NCBI RefSeq assembly: GCF_964340395.1
Contig: NC_135558.1
Span: 14,472,000 to 14,535,999 of the forward strand
Direction of reading: 5' to 3'
DNA: 64,000 bases
Origin: Glandiceps talaboti
Lineage: Eukaryota; Hemichordata; Enteropneusta; Spengelidae
A program made the position numbers and the translations under genes. The notes beneath the pieces were generated by a model. The model saw only the letters and a program-made list of their open reading frames with translations, did not search any database and had not been told where the DNA came from. Of the stretch, positions 35,853-50,499 are shown piece by piece; within the stretch, counting starts at the first letter, position 1, and each line of letters begins with the position of its first letter.

Positions 35853-36498
35853 ATTCCCCTTTCTCCAATCTCTGTCGTCATTCGGCCTGTGAAAATACAA
35901 GGACTTGTCATTACAAGTCCATCAACGAGTAGTGACAAACTCTTATTGCGTACAATAATTGTTTTTATTAGAATTTGTTTTTAAAATTTTCCAGGTGGTG
36001 TAGTATAAAAATCTATGTTTGTTTCTTATTCAGATTTGTCTTTCGGTAAATTTGTCCGGAAAAGTGTTTTAAATTTTCTGAACAGAGTATTAGATACGAA
36101 TAGTAGTAATGTTTATGTACAGTGTGTTTATTCATGTATGTACCATGATTCTCTCCAGTGATATTCTTTATTGATTAGTGTCATTACTTGTTGATGGGCA
36201 TTATCCTGGCTCTTTTTTTCCGTGGATAGTTTAGTTTTAAGGATTTGTGTATGTATATTCTCATTCCTAGTATATTTTATTAATGTGGGCCTCGAGTCTG
36301 ATCCAAACAATGTATACATAATTAAAAAAAAATATTTTCAGTCTCAACGAAGACGAAAACAGGTTCACATTGGCTGCATCGTGTATTTGCTTCATAAATT
36401 ATGTTGATAGTTGTATCATATAGCAACACATTGCTGGGACTACATCGTACAGTCTGTCACAGTTCTGTTTTGAACAGGTTCCGTAGCGCAGAACAATC

Positions 36499-37608
36499 AT
36501 GGCAAACTCAACGAACCAATCTGCCGATCATGGCAATATTTTCATGTGTTCACTGGCTGACGCGAGGCAAGCAAATTGGGAGTTGGTACTCCGGTGTATT
36601 ATCTTAACCACGTTAATGATCGGTGGTGTCATCGGTAATGTTCCCGTTTTGGCCGTAGTAGTTCACGCAATGCGTGGCCAACGAACACGACGGAATACCG
36701 TGAGTCTGTTTCTACTTAACTTGTCCATAAGTAACTTTCTCATAAACATTTTGGTTGAGCCAAATTTGATGTATTCATTTATCTACAAGCGTCCTTTGTT
36801 CGGGACTTCGTCTTGTCGGTTCTTCATTCCTGTAAAAATGATGTCCTTCTATCTATCGACCATGAACATTTTCATCATTTCTGTCCACAATTACGTCAAA
36901 ATTTGTAAACCTATGTTAACATTTGATCGCTGGTTCAATAGAAGAAACTGCACTTTTATGAGTGTCCTGACTTGGTTAATGGCAATCGCATTCACATCGT
37001 TCTTTGTTGTTCGAGGAGACCTTGCAAGATTTAACAAGATCTATAGCGATTGTTTTGCAAACCTTCTAGCCGAACCCGGAATATTCGCCAAACACTGGCT
37101 AAAGTTTCAGTTCGCCTTCCCAGCCGTCGCCATCACTACAACCGGCATGTGTTACTTTCTGATATTCCAAATAACATTGAAACAAAGGCGTAACATGGCG
37201 GCCTGGGCTGACAAAAGACTCGGGGACCAGACATCGTCTATAAACAGAGCGAAAGAGATCAAACTCCTGAAAGAGGACATAAAACTATTGATGAAGATGT
37301 TTCTCATATTCATAGCCCACTTGGTGTCATGGGCGCCAGCATCTATAGTAGTATTTCTGCCAAAAGGATGCAATACTATACCCGCAATGTATAGACGCTT
37401 CGCCCAAATCGCTTGGTATGCCAACGCGTCAGTTAATCCCTATATCTACACTTGGAGAAACGAGAATTACCGACGTGCTTTGGCCCAGATTTTCAGTGAC
37501 GCAGCCTGCTGCGGACACAAATGCTTAACGATGAAAAGAAAGCCCAAAGTCAACCCAGAGACAACAGTCACGGTGACAGCAGTGGTATCAGAGGAAAATG
37601 AAGTTTAG
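36499..37608 (+). CDS. Rhodopsin-class (class A) orphan GPCR, intronless, atypical
   Basis: The product is 369 aa with seven hydrophobic segments in the plasma membrane. N-glycosylation sites are N3 (NST) and N6 (NQS). TM1 has GN (N47). TM2 has LNLSIS-N79, where Asp2.50 is normal. Cys106 and Cys185 would bridge TM3 and loop 2. TM3 ends H130-N131-Y132 in place of D/E-R-Y. TM6 has S-W278-A-P280 and TM7 has NPYIY (313-317). Cys337, 338 and 342 could be palmitoylated. Loss of both Arg3.50 and Asp2.50 is unusual and suggests altered G-protein coupling or sodium sensing. The overall look is nearest the melatonin/orphan amine-like branch, but no ligand can be assigned. The start follows AATCATGG; a possible 5' UTR acceptor lies 20 nt upstream. 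Confidence 0.9.
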   Translation: MANSTNQSADHGNIFMCSLADARQANWELVLRCIILTTLMIGGVIGNVPVLAVVVHAMRGQRTRRNTVSLFLLNLSISNFLINILVEPNLMYSFIYKRPLFGTSSCRFFIPVKMMSFYLSTMNIFIISVHNYVKICKPMLTFDRWFNRRNCTFMSVLTWLMAIAFTSFFVVRGDLARFNKIYSDCFANLLAEPGIFAKHWLKFQFAFPAVAITTTGMCYFLIFQITLKQRRNMAAWADKRLGDQTSSINRAKEIKLLKEDIKLLMKMFLIFIAHLVSWAPASIVVFLPKGCNTIPAMYRRFAQIAWYANASVNPYIYTWRNENYRRALAQIFSDAACCGHKCLTMKRKPKVNPETTVTVTAVVSEENEV

Positions 37609-38446
37609 GCGCGATGGAGGAAAATACACACCTGTATTGATATACATGTATATGACTCATAATGTATCAAATGTGTTGCTTATTTATTGATAGTCAATTT
37701 TATCGTGATATATGCAGTTTGTATATTGTTTACATGTGCAATCAAAGTCATACGTTTAGAAAAGGGATGGTAGATGTGTTCTTTCTAGAACAATGCAATG
37801 CTCAATCGTGGACTATCTGAAGAACATGCAACACTTAGAACTGCATTAACTCCAACTCTATTTGCGATTTCAAGCGGACTGGATTATACACCCGACAGTC
37901 GCTCGCAGATTATGATGTCGCACGACTTTGTAATAGCTCTGAAGCAGATATGATTTTAACAAAACGCTCTTGACCGTAAGCTGTAACTCTAACCTTACCT
38001 TTCTGATAAATGGAAATATAACGGGAAATGATCGAACACCGCTAAAATCCCTCTTTAATTTTGGAAGCGAGGTTTTGAAGATTGATGCAGTACATAGCAT
38101 AAGATAATATTTCCAGTCTGCGACACAGTTTTTAGAAAAATATAACACGCCAATACACGCTCATATAAAAAAGGATACATACAACAAATCAAATACTGAC
38201 CTAAACACCAGAAAATCTAACGAGACGGGACAGGTCAGGACAAAATACGGCGTTTTATATATGTTTGTACCGTGGCTAAGTCTGTATTTTGTTAATAAAA
38301 AAATCTCCAAAAAAATTAAACCTACTTATAAGTGCCCTAATATATGTGAGTTCACCCTGACATCACTCAAGCAGGAATATACATGTACAAGAGAAAACAA
38401 CTGACGTTATGATGTAAACAGCTTGATACGTTCGGTTTGGTTATAT

Positions 38447-38450
38447 GTCC

Positions 38451-38539
<89 letters not shown>

Positions 38540-38559
38540 TTCTCTGTCTCTCCTGTGTC

Positions 38560-38651
<92 letters not shown>
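38447..38651. repeat. (CTGT)n and (CT)n microsatellite
   Basis: Two CTGT blocks are split by a short ctctctttctctg insert and followed by a CT run. The ORFs are Ser-Val-Cys-Leu artefacts. Confidence 0.95.
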
Positions 38652-38653
<2 letters not shown>

Positions 38654-39749
38654 AATGTATTCAACATAATCCTACTGCAGGAAATAGAAAGGTAATGGCA
38701 CATGTAAGAATGATAGCAATTTGACTCATATGCCTCGAAATTAGGAAAACATGAAAGAGAACCCTTCAAAAGTAACATACCGCTGAAACATGCATGTCTT
38801 CTCTCTTTAAACATATATGAGATGAGACCTTAAAGAAACCGAGAGGTGCTTGGGGACAGTTATTTTAAATGATTGGAGCACCTTGAAAAGATTGTAAAGT
38901 GGAAAAGATAGATAGCTTTGTACGAACAGAAAAATACATGAAAGCCACCAATAGCTTTGAAATCACTTTCATACATTCTGCTTTAGGTTATTAAAGGTAG
39001 TAAGAATGAATATTCATACAAGGCCACATGAAACCAACAATTACACTACGATATTATTCCTTTAGGTATGCAGCTTGCATGGCAGCTGATATTTCAAAGG
39101 AAGGTTTTGAGCCCAAGTATTTACATATTATATAGTATTTGCAGATCATTCCAAAGGTTTTTGACATTAAACAAAAAATTGCAATTAAAAATGAAGATTT
39201 TTTAGGTTCACCAATACAAATTGAAAAATGTGTGAACAATTCAATAGCTTTGTTGTGTTGGCGGGCATTTGAATATTAAATTAGGTCACATGGTCAAAAT
39301 TTGCATATTTTTGGGATCATTGTTATATGTTGATTTCACAAATATATGGTGATATACGGTCAAACTTGTTCAGTTTGGACACCAGGTGTTATGTAACCTG
39401 ATACTCTCACCTATATGACCCCCTGCAGAGGGGCTTGGGGTTCAAAGGGTGCCACTAACAGAAAACAGAAGCTCTGTTACATTCAGATCGAGGGGAAGAA
39501 TACCTTGTGAAGTCGCTTTGTTTAATAAAACCTTGGATGTTTAGGGGGGAGATGCATAAAAAATAGCGCCAATGGCGTTGGCATAGCACAACTGTACAGT
39601 TTTTGAAATTTTTAATTCACCTGCTCATCCATACCTAGGTGTTCATTTTCTGAATGGTTATCCAGTTGCTTATGTAAATAAATAAATAAATAAAAAAATA
39701 AAATAAAAATAAATAAAAATAATTAAATAAATAAATAAACATTAAACTT

Positions 39750-40295
39750 TACAGTTCTGTTGTTATCTTAGCAATATACGCGATCATTTGGCTGTTGCTA
39801 TGGGGTGGTCATGTTGCTAGACATATTTGCATATTTCTGAATGTTCGTTCATTTGTCTATGAACAACTGATGTTATCTTTGTGATATGCATTATCATATT
39901 GTTGTTGCTATTGGCGTGGTCCTTTTGCTAGGTATATTGCATACATTTTTGAATGTTTTATTAAATTGTCTATTAATCCCTCTTATCTTTGCAATATATG
40001 CGATCATTTGGATGTTGCTGTGGGCGTGGTCTTGTTGCTATGCACATTTGCATACACTTTTGAAATGTTTATTCAGCTGCCCATTAATCCAATCTCAGTT
40101 GTTATCTTCGCAATATATGCGATCATTTGGCTGTTGATCTTGTTGCTAGGCACATTTGCATACATGTTTTGAATGTTTATTCAGTTGTCTATTAATCCCT
40201 GTTGTTATCTTTGTGGAATACACAATTGTTTGGCTGTTGTTATGGGCGTGGTTGCTAGGTATTTTTGTATACGTTTTTGAATGTTTGCTCACTTG

Positions 40296-40300
<5 letters not shown>
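39750..40300 (+). repeat. Minisatellite, about 115-bp unit, five degenerate copies
   Basis: The phrase ttatctttgcaatatatgcgatcatttggctgttgctatgggcgtggt...ttgctaggcacatttgcatacat...gaatgtttattcagttgtctattaatcc recurs from about 39757, 39872, 39983, 40098 and 40203. The fourth copy lacks about 15 bp and the last runs into CT/CA repeats. Overlapping hydrophobic ORFs come from the repeat itself. Confidence 0.85.
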
Positions 40301-40343
<43 letters not shown>

Positions 40344-41827
40344 CATGCAAACGATTTAAAACTAATATAACATCCAAAGGTGTGGAATGGTTGACATAAT
40401 AGTATTTGAAGACAGTGAAATGGTTCTATCCAGAGCTGTCTGCCTTCAACGTCGACGTCGATCCGAATAAAGTCTTCTCCGCCACACCAACTATCCTGCG
40501 TCTATATATGTAACCAGTCAACCAATTTCTTCTCGGCTTGCCAAATGAGTTACCAACCGGAACCCTTGGACTGATGAATGTATGTGAATGGTCCACTATT
40601 CCCGAAAGATATCTGGTTCAACGAATTGACCGATCTTAATGCCTAACGGTTAATTTCCTTCTATATTTTTCAAGTTCCTCTGATCCCCTCTAAAATTGGC
40701 CCTCTTATTTATACATCTCAGCAATTACATTCATTTCTACATTTAAAGTATGACAAACAATTCTTCAAACTGCATCACATGATATGTCATTATCATCTAT
40801 TTTCAGGATTACAATAAGAACTAAATCTAATCTTCTTAATGATATATTTGAATCACTTCACTCCCATTGACCTGATTATCAAATTTACGACATTGTTTGT
40901 TTGTTCGTACATTCATGAAAGATGTCAATGACCCATGGTGACATAGCGAAAAAACTTATTTCGAAAATGGCCTAAATGAAAGAAATACAGGTACGTATTA
41001 CAGGTACAATAATGAGAGCAGTCATACATAGAGTTAGAAAAAGAGTTCGTGAAAGTAATTACAGTCCTGACTCATAAATTCATTCTTGGGATTTATAAGG
41101 TTACACATCAGTATTCTAGAATATATTACTAATGCTAACTGCTAACGTACTGTAAAATTTCTGCTAAGTTGCTATAATTGTTCACAAAAGTATCATTGCT
41201 CTAAAATATACAAAGTTTAGAAGTATTTCATACAACTCAATATATATGATGACACAAGGGGGGAGGGGGTTCACAGTTGTGGGTTGAAGAAATGACCTTT
41301 CCGGGTGTGAATGCGTGTAGCTAAGGTAAATTAAGCCTGATCTTGGATCCACTTTTGAAGTGTACATCAGTAGGAGATACAGCGAATTTCTCCAATACCT
41401 CTAATAAGAAACTGCACATGTTATACTTCAAGACTGCAAGATTAAATGAGTACAGTTTCTTGCTACATTTTGTCTGAGATCTACGTGCAATGAACTACAC
41501 ATGCCACACCAAAGGACATGTTACGCGCTCTTCATTGGGTGCTTGATACTGGCACCCAAATGTCTGCATGGAATTGCAATACGCTTAAATGGTTTATTTC
41601 ATTTAGACTAAATGTAGCAAAAAAATGTAATCTTGCAAATTCAAGTGTGGCATATGGAAATTCTTGTTGGTTTCTGCATGGTTGTATCAAAGAGAAAAGC
41701 TGAACGGTATTGTGAAATTCACTGTGTAAAGTATTACTGGTAATAGTGAACATATCAAGACTTAAATGTTTTGTCATTCAACTACTACCGAGAATATTTC
41801 TTTTATCGTTTGCCATGGGTTACTGAA

Positions 41828-42407
41828 TCAGTCTGCCTCATGTTGATCTTTCTTGTCAGCTGTGTCTAAATTCTCCAGCAGACCCTTCATGGACAGTAAA
41901 CAAGAACCAAGGAAAATCAACACCGTCCCTATGATGTTTAAAACGTTTAGAGGGATTCCCATTATGAAATATTGTAAAATGTATGATACTGGTATTTCAT
42001 AACTTAGGATAATAGACATCACAGCAACCCGTTCGAAGTAGAGACTGTGGAACATGGCTTCTGACCCTAATCCATATGATACACAGAATGCCGCCATGTA
42101 ACATCCTAATCCTCAAAACGTAGTAAAAACCGACACATGCTAGGAGATTTAGAAGTCCAATACTAATCATAAGGACTGCTTTGATTTTGTCACCAGGCAG
42201 TAACTGTACCTTGTGATATATCGCAAAAGGAAGGATGCCAACAGAACACGTTAGAGACAACAGAAATATCTGATGCAATACAGATATTGCACCGTCCGAC
42301 ATGAGCCTGGACAGAAGAGCACCAAAACCGTAAAACGTCGCAGAGAATAAAGACAATAATACCCCGATTGAAGAGCTCAATATCCGGCTACATTTAGTCC
42401 CTTCCAT
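41828..42407 (-). pseudogene. Broken drug/metabolite transporter (EamA / SLC35G-like)
   Basis: Frame one starts MEGTKCSRILSSSIGVLLSL and gives three membrane helices ending ACVGFYYVLR at about 42110. It then changes frame near 42100 to GCYMAAFCVSYGLGSEAMFH and LYFERVAVMSIILSYEIPV, two or three more helices, and stops at 41828 after a charged tail. In 10-helix EamA transporters the first piece matches the start of half one (TM1-3) and the second matches the end of half two (TM8-10). TM4-8 are missing and the join needs a frameshift. At about 195 codons it is roughly half the family length. The lack of introns suits a decayed retrocopy. An unseen intron is unlikely because the pieces touch. Confidence 0.6.
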
Positions 42408-42755
42408 TTCTAGGTTACAACAAAGCTTTCCATTTTCCTGCTTTCCATTTCATTGAACTAGACGAGTAGCGTCGAGCAAGTGGGCGAAGGCTTGAATAGG
42501 ATTTACATAATTGTGTAAGTTGTCGTAACCCTGTAGTAATTCTATACGAACCCAAAGCACACATCTAACATGGAAGATAAAAAACCCAGACGACAAGTAA
42601 CTGAAAAAAGACTATCATAACAATTACAACACATACATTGTAATTTAAAAGGGTTTAAATAAACAGGTTGAGGAATGCCATGTTAATTCTTAATCTCTGA
42701 AGTTATGTAACCTACCTGGAGGAAAAACGTCTAGTCTTTCGACCACACACAATGA
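42408..42755. other. Spacer, nothing recognised
   Basis: This is short AT-rich sequence between the transporter relic and the (TATG)n array. No promoter elements can be supported. Confidence 0.5.
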
Positions 42756-42757
42756 AC

Positions 42758-43260
42758 TGTGTATGTATGTATGTATGTATGTATGTATGTATGTATGTAT
42801 GTATGTATGTATGTATGTATGTATGTATGTATGTATGTATTGATGTATGTATGTATGTATGTATGTATGTATGTATGTATGTATGTATGTATGTACATGA
42901 TGTATGTATGTATGTATGTATGTATGTATGTATGTATGTATGTATGTATGTATGTGTGTGTGTGCGCGCGTGCGTGCGTGCGTATGTATATATGTATGTA
43001 TGTATGTGCATGTATGTATGACTGCGTGTGTGCGTGTGCGTGCGTATGCATGTATGTATGTATGTATGTATGTATTTATGTATGTATGTATGTATGTATG
43101 TATGTATGTATGTATGTATGTATGTATGTATGCATGCATGCATGCATGCATGCATGCATGCATGCATGCATGCATGTATGCATGTATGTATGTATGTATG
43201 TATGTATGTATGTATGTATGTATGTATGTATGTATGTATGTATGTATGCATGTATGTATG

Positions 43261-43294
<34 letters not shown>

Positions 43295-43358
43295 TGTATG
43301 TATGTATGTATGTATGTATGTATGTATGTATGTATGTATGTATGTATGTATGTATGTA
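42758..43358. repeat. Large (TATG)n array, about 600 bp
   Basis: TATG repeats include a TGTGTGCGCGCG insert (about 42954-42982), a CATG block (43131-43178) and single-base breaks. It is the longest microsatellite in the window. The 80-220 codon ORFs on both strands are artefacts. Confidence 0.97.
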
Positions 43359-43877
43359 TTATATAATTATAATATAAACAAACTCATCACTCCACAATTC
43401 TTATTTTATTATAATTCAGAGTAGCTTGTGTTTTTAAGAGAGTTCGATAATGAACATCCCAGGTCAAAACTATTGCCCATAATCTTCAATTTCGCCTCTT
43501 TTTAATTTTAGATCGTAATCTATACGTTAATTTGCATAAGGTTGACCATTCTATTAAATTTCCTATATCATAAAGAAGAAAATTGGCAGGAAATGACAAC
43601 ACTTGTTGTCAGTCGATGGTACATTTGATGATACATTTAATATACCAGAGATAAATTGCTGCTACGTACCTCACTTTGCAAAATCAAAGATACCGACCCA
43701 CACGTACACACATACACGGAAGTCACGAATCGAGATATGAACCTGTTTGGTGAAAGAGAGCTTTGAAGTTAATGTCAATAATAACACTATTCTATAGTGT
43801 GTCACCCGAGCAATATTATGTTTGATTTTTAGGTGACAAACGCTGATATAATACGCTTTTAACTCGGCTGGAAATAA

Positions 43878-44112
<235 letters not shown>

Positions 44113-44123
44113 TATATATATAT

Positions 44124-46092
44124 AAATAAAATAACGACATAAACACTATTCTATTATAAAATTAATATAGATGCATATTTTAGGGTGTGTAGTATTTCTT
44201 AGATTGTTGTTTTCCTGCTAAATATGATGTTTTGACTATAACCTCCTACCTGTTCTAATAGTATAGATATTGATACATTTGTAGCAGCACGATTCGTACG
44301 ATATTTTCTTAAGGAAACGGCAATCTCGGCAATAATACAAGGTGATTAAAACTGCACTGGCCGCAACAGGAACGTTAACGTTTTATTATAAACTTACAGT
44401 GTAAGCTACAGTCGCACACCCTGAACAGTATTGAATCACTACTGGGTAAAAGTATTGTGTGAAGTTGTATACATGATATTGTATAATAAATCAAATCAAA
44501 CCAAATCAATTCAATTCAATTCAAAGTTACTTTTAGGTCTTGACGCTGTAAACGCCCTCAACGGCGATAACGAATTCAACCTGTTGCTGTAGGTACTACT
44601 TGGGGATACGATCTACCACTAATTAATGCGAACAATGTTGAAATATTGTTATTTCAACACATTGTGACTGACACTCGTTATTATGAGGAATGAACATTAT
44701 TTTTTATATTCGTAAATCAAATATGTATATTTTATTCATTTATTCATAGTTTATGCAAAACTAACTGTAGGCATTTCACTACGAATTCCATTACTGGAAT
44801 GGCATGGTTTGCAAGTTTAAATGATATTTATTTTTAAAAGGCAAGAATCGTCCTCGACCACAACAGTAGTGCCTTGTCGTTTAGTTCAGAGTAGTACAAA
44901 CGTGATAAAGCTTCACGAGTAAGTGAACACTGCGGGCGTTGTTGCTTCTGAGATAAAAGTATACGTAGCGTAAAAATCGTTTCCCCCCCCCCCCAACATC
45001 TTTTAAATATATCTCTTTTAATGGATGCACATGTTCGTACATGTGCATCGCTAACTAGAAAGCCGCTTCATTCTCGTATATACGGAACCAGGGGATCAGT
45101 GCACCGCCGTGACATCATGTTATTATTTTGGTGAGAATTGAAAAGGTCAGGATTTACCGTATCTAGGCCTGTCGCAGGGCAACGTCAGTTATCTAAATGA
45201 ACTACACGATTCGTTAGAACTTTCCGATCTTTAGATTTCCCTAGGGAGCGAAAACAATTGAATGCGGTTGCTGGAAAATCTTGCGCCTTCACGACATCGC
45301 TTAGTGCTCTTGAATAGAGTATAGCTTTATTTTGTCAACGGGTAAAACCTCAAAGATGATTTCATCAAGAAATATGTTGGGATTAAAATGGACCGGGAGC
45401 TCCTTAGGTCATGACATTGTTTTTAAATTGCAACTATAGCAATCTGCTCCGACTAAGGACTTAAGAGCTAGAATGCACCCCGGGGACAAATTTCTTTCAA
45501 TACTCTTTCATTCTCTCCGAAAAAATGTAACCATATACAATATTATTCTTGGTCCCTTTGAAACAATTAAAGACATTGTTTTAGAATTCACCGCCTTGTT
45601 TTCAAGAATTGTAAATCTTTTATTTTCCCATAGAACGAAAACAGTATTCGGTGGCCATATTGGATTCCAAAATGGCTATGTTTTGATATCATTCTAACTT
45701 ATATTTCACCAATTTGTACGGATCGGAGACCCAAGACTATTTTTTGGAATTTCTTGAAAAAAGTAACAGCAAAACGTTGCGACGTTTGAGTCTTTCCGTG
45801 CCCGTATTGATAAACAATTGTTATTCTAATGACGCAAAGGGTATCCGAGGTATCCGTTCACAGAGATAAAAAAACAATGTGAAGGCTGGACAATCTTCGT
45901 TTGAGGATGTAAAAAAAGAAACAAAAAAAAAACCTCCTGAAACTTTCAAAGTCAACGCTGAGGGCGGTTTCCTGATTTTTTATTTATTCATACATATTTC
46001 AAGTTGTAATTCAAAACTTTCTGGTGTACATTTACATGTAGAAAAGACACTGCCTAATTAAATCACATGTATTATGTAAATTGTGAAATATT
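44124..46092. other. Spacer with a possible LINE tail
   Basis: aatcaaatcaaaccaaatca followed by attcaattcaattcaa at about 44484-44524 resembles the ATTCA 3' tail of the LINE relic at 19.1 kb. A small palindrome, gatgcacatg-ttcgta-catgtgcatc, lies at 45023-45048. The rest shows no gene. Confidence 0.45.
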
Positions 46093-46207
46093 TACATAAA
46101 TATCAACATTAGCATAAATGTCAACATTAGCATAAATATCAACATTTGCATAAATATCAACATTTGCATAAATATCAACATTTACAAGAAATATCAACAT
46201 TTACAAA
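46093..46207 (+). repeat. 18-bp minisatellite
   Basis: The unit cataaatatcaacatttg (variants with -tag, -tac, aagaa-) is repeated about six to seven times. Confidence 0.9.
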
Positions 46208-46443
46208 AAATCGAGGGAACTAGTACCGCAGCTATAATTCATACAGTCAGTTTCTGCAATTGCTACTTGACCCAACAATTACCATTGTACGTACAATATT
46301 TGACTATTAGAAAGAAAGATAATATTACATAATAGAAAGAGACAATTAATGTAAAGTGACAAATATTTTCTTAAATAAAAAAGAACTGTTCTTATTTTTT
46401 TATTTGATAATTATATCAGTACATATAGTTTATATTCATTGTA

Positions 46444-46608
46444 TAATAATAATAATAATAATAACAACAACAAAGAAACAGAACAGACAAACAACAACAA
46501 CAACAACAACAGCAGCAGCAGCAGCAACAACAACAACAACAACAATAATAATAATAATAATAACAATAACAACAACAACAACAACAGCAACAACAACATA
46601 ATTAATAG
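46444..46608. repeat. (AAT)n/(AAC)n/(AGC)n trinucleotide cluster
   Basis: AAT, AAC and a short AGC run alternate. The Asn/Thr/Leu homopolymer ORFs are artefacts. Confidence 0.95.
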
Positions 46609-46956
46609 TAACAATGTATTCTGATCCTTAGAAGGGTATGCCCTTTAAATGTAAGCAAAATCGTTGGAAATCCCTGACAGGTTAGGTCATGTATGCCACG
46701 ATAAATCACGCAACTTCACTACAATATTACCATGTAAGTTACCATGCATGCCAACAACGTAACCAACTTGCTATAGAAAGAAGTGATTCGACCATTTCCT
46801 GACATTTATAAAAAAGTATTTGGTCGTCCCTCAAGTAATTAACTTCACCACAGTTTTGGACGTGTAGACAAAGGTCACGTTAAAATTACAAAGTATTACA
46901 ATGCAGTTGAATCAAATCTGAGTTACGAAATCCGTCGAATACTTGCCCTGAGTCAA

Positions 46957-47175
46957 GTGTGCCCCTTACGTTCATTTTTAATCAATAGACGAAAGCGTGA
47001 TAGATTGTGTATACGTACTGCAGTAGATGGGAGCCCTCAACGGCCAACTGTTGCTGACGTTTTTGTACATTACGAACCGTGTTTTATAGATGTTCTACTT
47101 TTTCCTCCTTTAAATCGAATTAGTGCAAAATCAATCTCTGCGAAGGATCAAGATAGCCTACGAAATATACTATGA
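46957..47175 (+). pseudogene. Probable Penelope-like element RT fragment
   Basis: The frame around 47013-47091 reads TAVDGSPQRPTVADVFVHYE. This lines up with the Penelope-type RT block D-G-V-A-M-G-S-P-L-G-P-x-x-A-D-x-F-x-x-x-Y-E, with a few residues lost. No other RT block is readable and the ORF ends at 47175. It matters because Penelope-like elements are known carriers of hammerhead ribozymes and one lies 2.9 kb away. Call rests on one motif. Confidence 0.4.
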
Positions 47176-49389
<2,214 letters not shown>

Positions 49390-49428
49390 ATGAACGAGAA
49401 TCTGGCGTCACTGGACTCTATTCGACGG
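49390..49428 (+). CDS. Candidate first coding exon (MNENLASLDSIRR)
   Basis: ATG AAC GAG AAT CTG GCG TCA CTG GAC TCT ATT CGA CG is followed by the donor GTATGT. It lies at the end of a locally GC-richer, CpG-containing stretch (49290-49430) that could be a promoter or 5' UTR. No family is recognised and no partner exon could be matched. Confidence 0.22.
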
Positions 49429-50210
49429 TATGTATTCTGTCTTCCCTTTTCTTATTTTATAAACAATATCCGTTCCTGTAATACCAGTATGTCCTACGGC
49501 TAGAAAACTGTCTTATTTACAATGTCATTCATACGTTTAATGTTATAATACTTTAATACGTTTCTAGTATTACTTAATCTTCGTGCTATTGAGGGGTAGT
49601 GTTCCATACTCTGCTTGTGAACCGTTGTTATGACGGTTTATTGAACTCCGATTCCTGGTATACGAGTTCTAAGCCGTTGAAATTTATACTGAGGTTATCC
49701 CGTTTTATGCGACTCAGTGAGTACCTTTCTGGCTTTAGGGGTATTCCTGGACCGTTTCAAATGCGCTCAGACATGAAAACTTCTCCAGGTAACCGTACTA
49801 TGTTGTACGGGGATTATGCTACAAGCCCTAGTTCCTCGGCTGAGATCAAGGGAATAGCCCATTTTATATACTGCAATAACGCTATAAATGAAACCGCATG
49901 CAGTTCTTTCCACGGTGATTATACGCTATTATAGGTGTATCGTAAAAAGCTTAGCATGTTCTAGCCCCAGGCATGCAACAGCACGTTGTTGCAATGATCC
50001 ATGGGATTCGGTAGACTTATCAAGACAAAATGTTATCAACATGTTGATGATCGGTATCATTCCATACTGAGTCTGGAATACTGAGATGACCTCACGATCC
50101 ATAGAGACACAACTTTATCATTTAACGCCTACACCCCCTTGAATATAAATAGATATGTTTACCCCGCGAAGTTTCCCTGCTATATTATTGCTGTCATTAG
50201 AATGGAATGT

Positions 50211-50499
50211 CAGTGTATGTATGTATGTATGTATGTATGTATGTATGTATGTATGTATGTATGTATGTATGTATGTATCTATGTATCTATGTATCTATGT
50301 ATGTATGTGTGTGTGTGTGTGTACATACATACATACATACATACATACACACACATACATACATACATACATACATACATACATACATACATACATACAT
50401 ACATACACATATACATACATACATACATACATACATACATACATACATACATACATAAACACATACATACATACATACATACATACATACATACATACA
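50211..50499. repeat. Self-complementary microsatellite (TGTA)n then (TACA)n
   Basis: About 105 nt of TGTA repeats (to 50305), a TG run (50306-50321), then about 175 nt of TACA repeats. The two halves are inverse complements, so the single strand can fold into a long hairpin. Confidence 0.95.

Larger units (their letters stand above)
37609..41827. other. Intergenic with micro- and minisatellites
   Basis: The region contains a GPCR 3' flank with AATAAA at about 38294, a (CTGT)n(CT)n array, an (AAAT)n-rich tract (39676-39739), a 115-bp minisatellite and a (CA)n run (40303-40340). No gene is supported in the rest. Confidence 0.55.

Noticed and set aside
42690-43424. 221-codon Met-Tyr-Val-Cys ORF
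   Set aside because: Pure (TATG)n translation.
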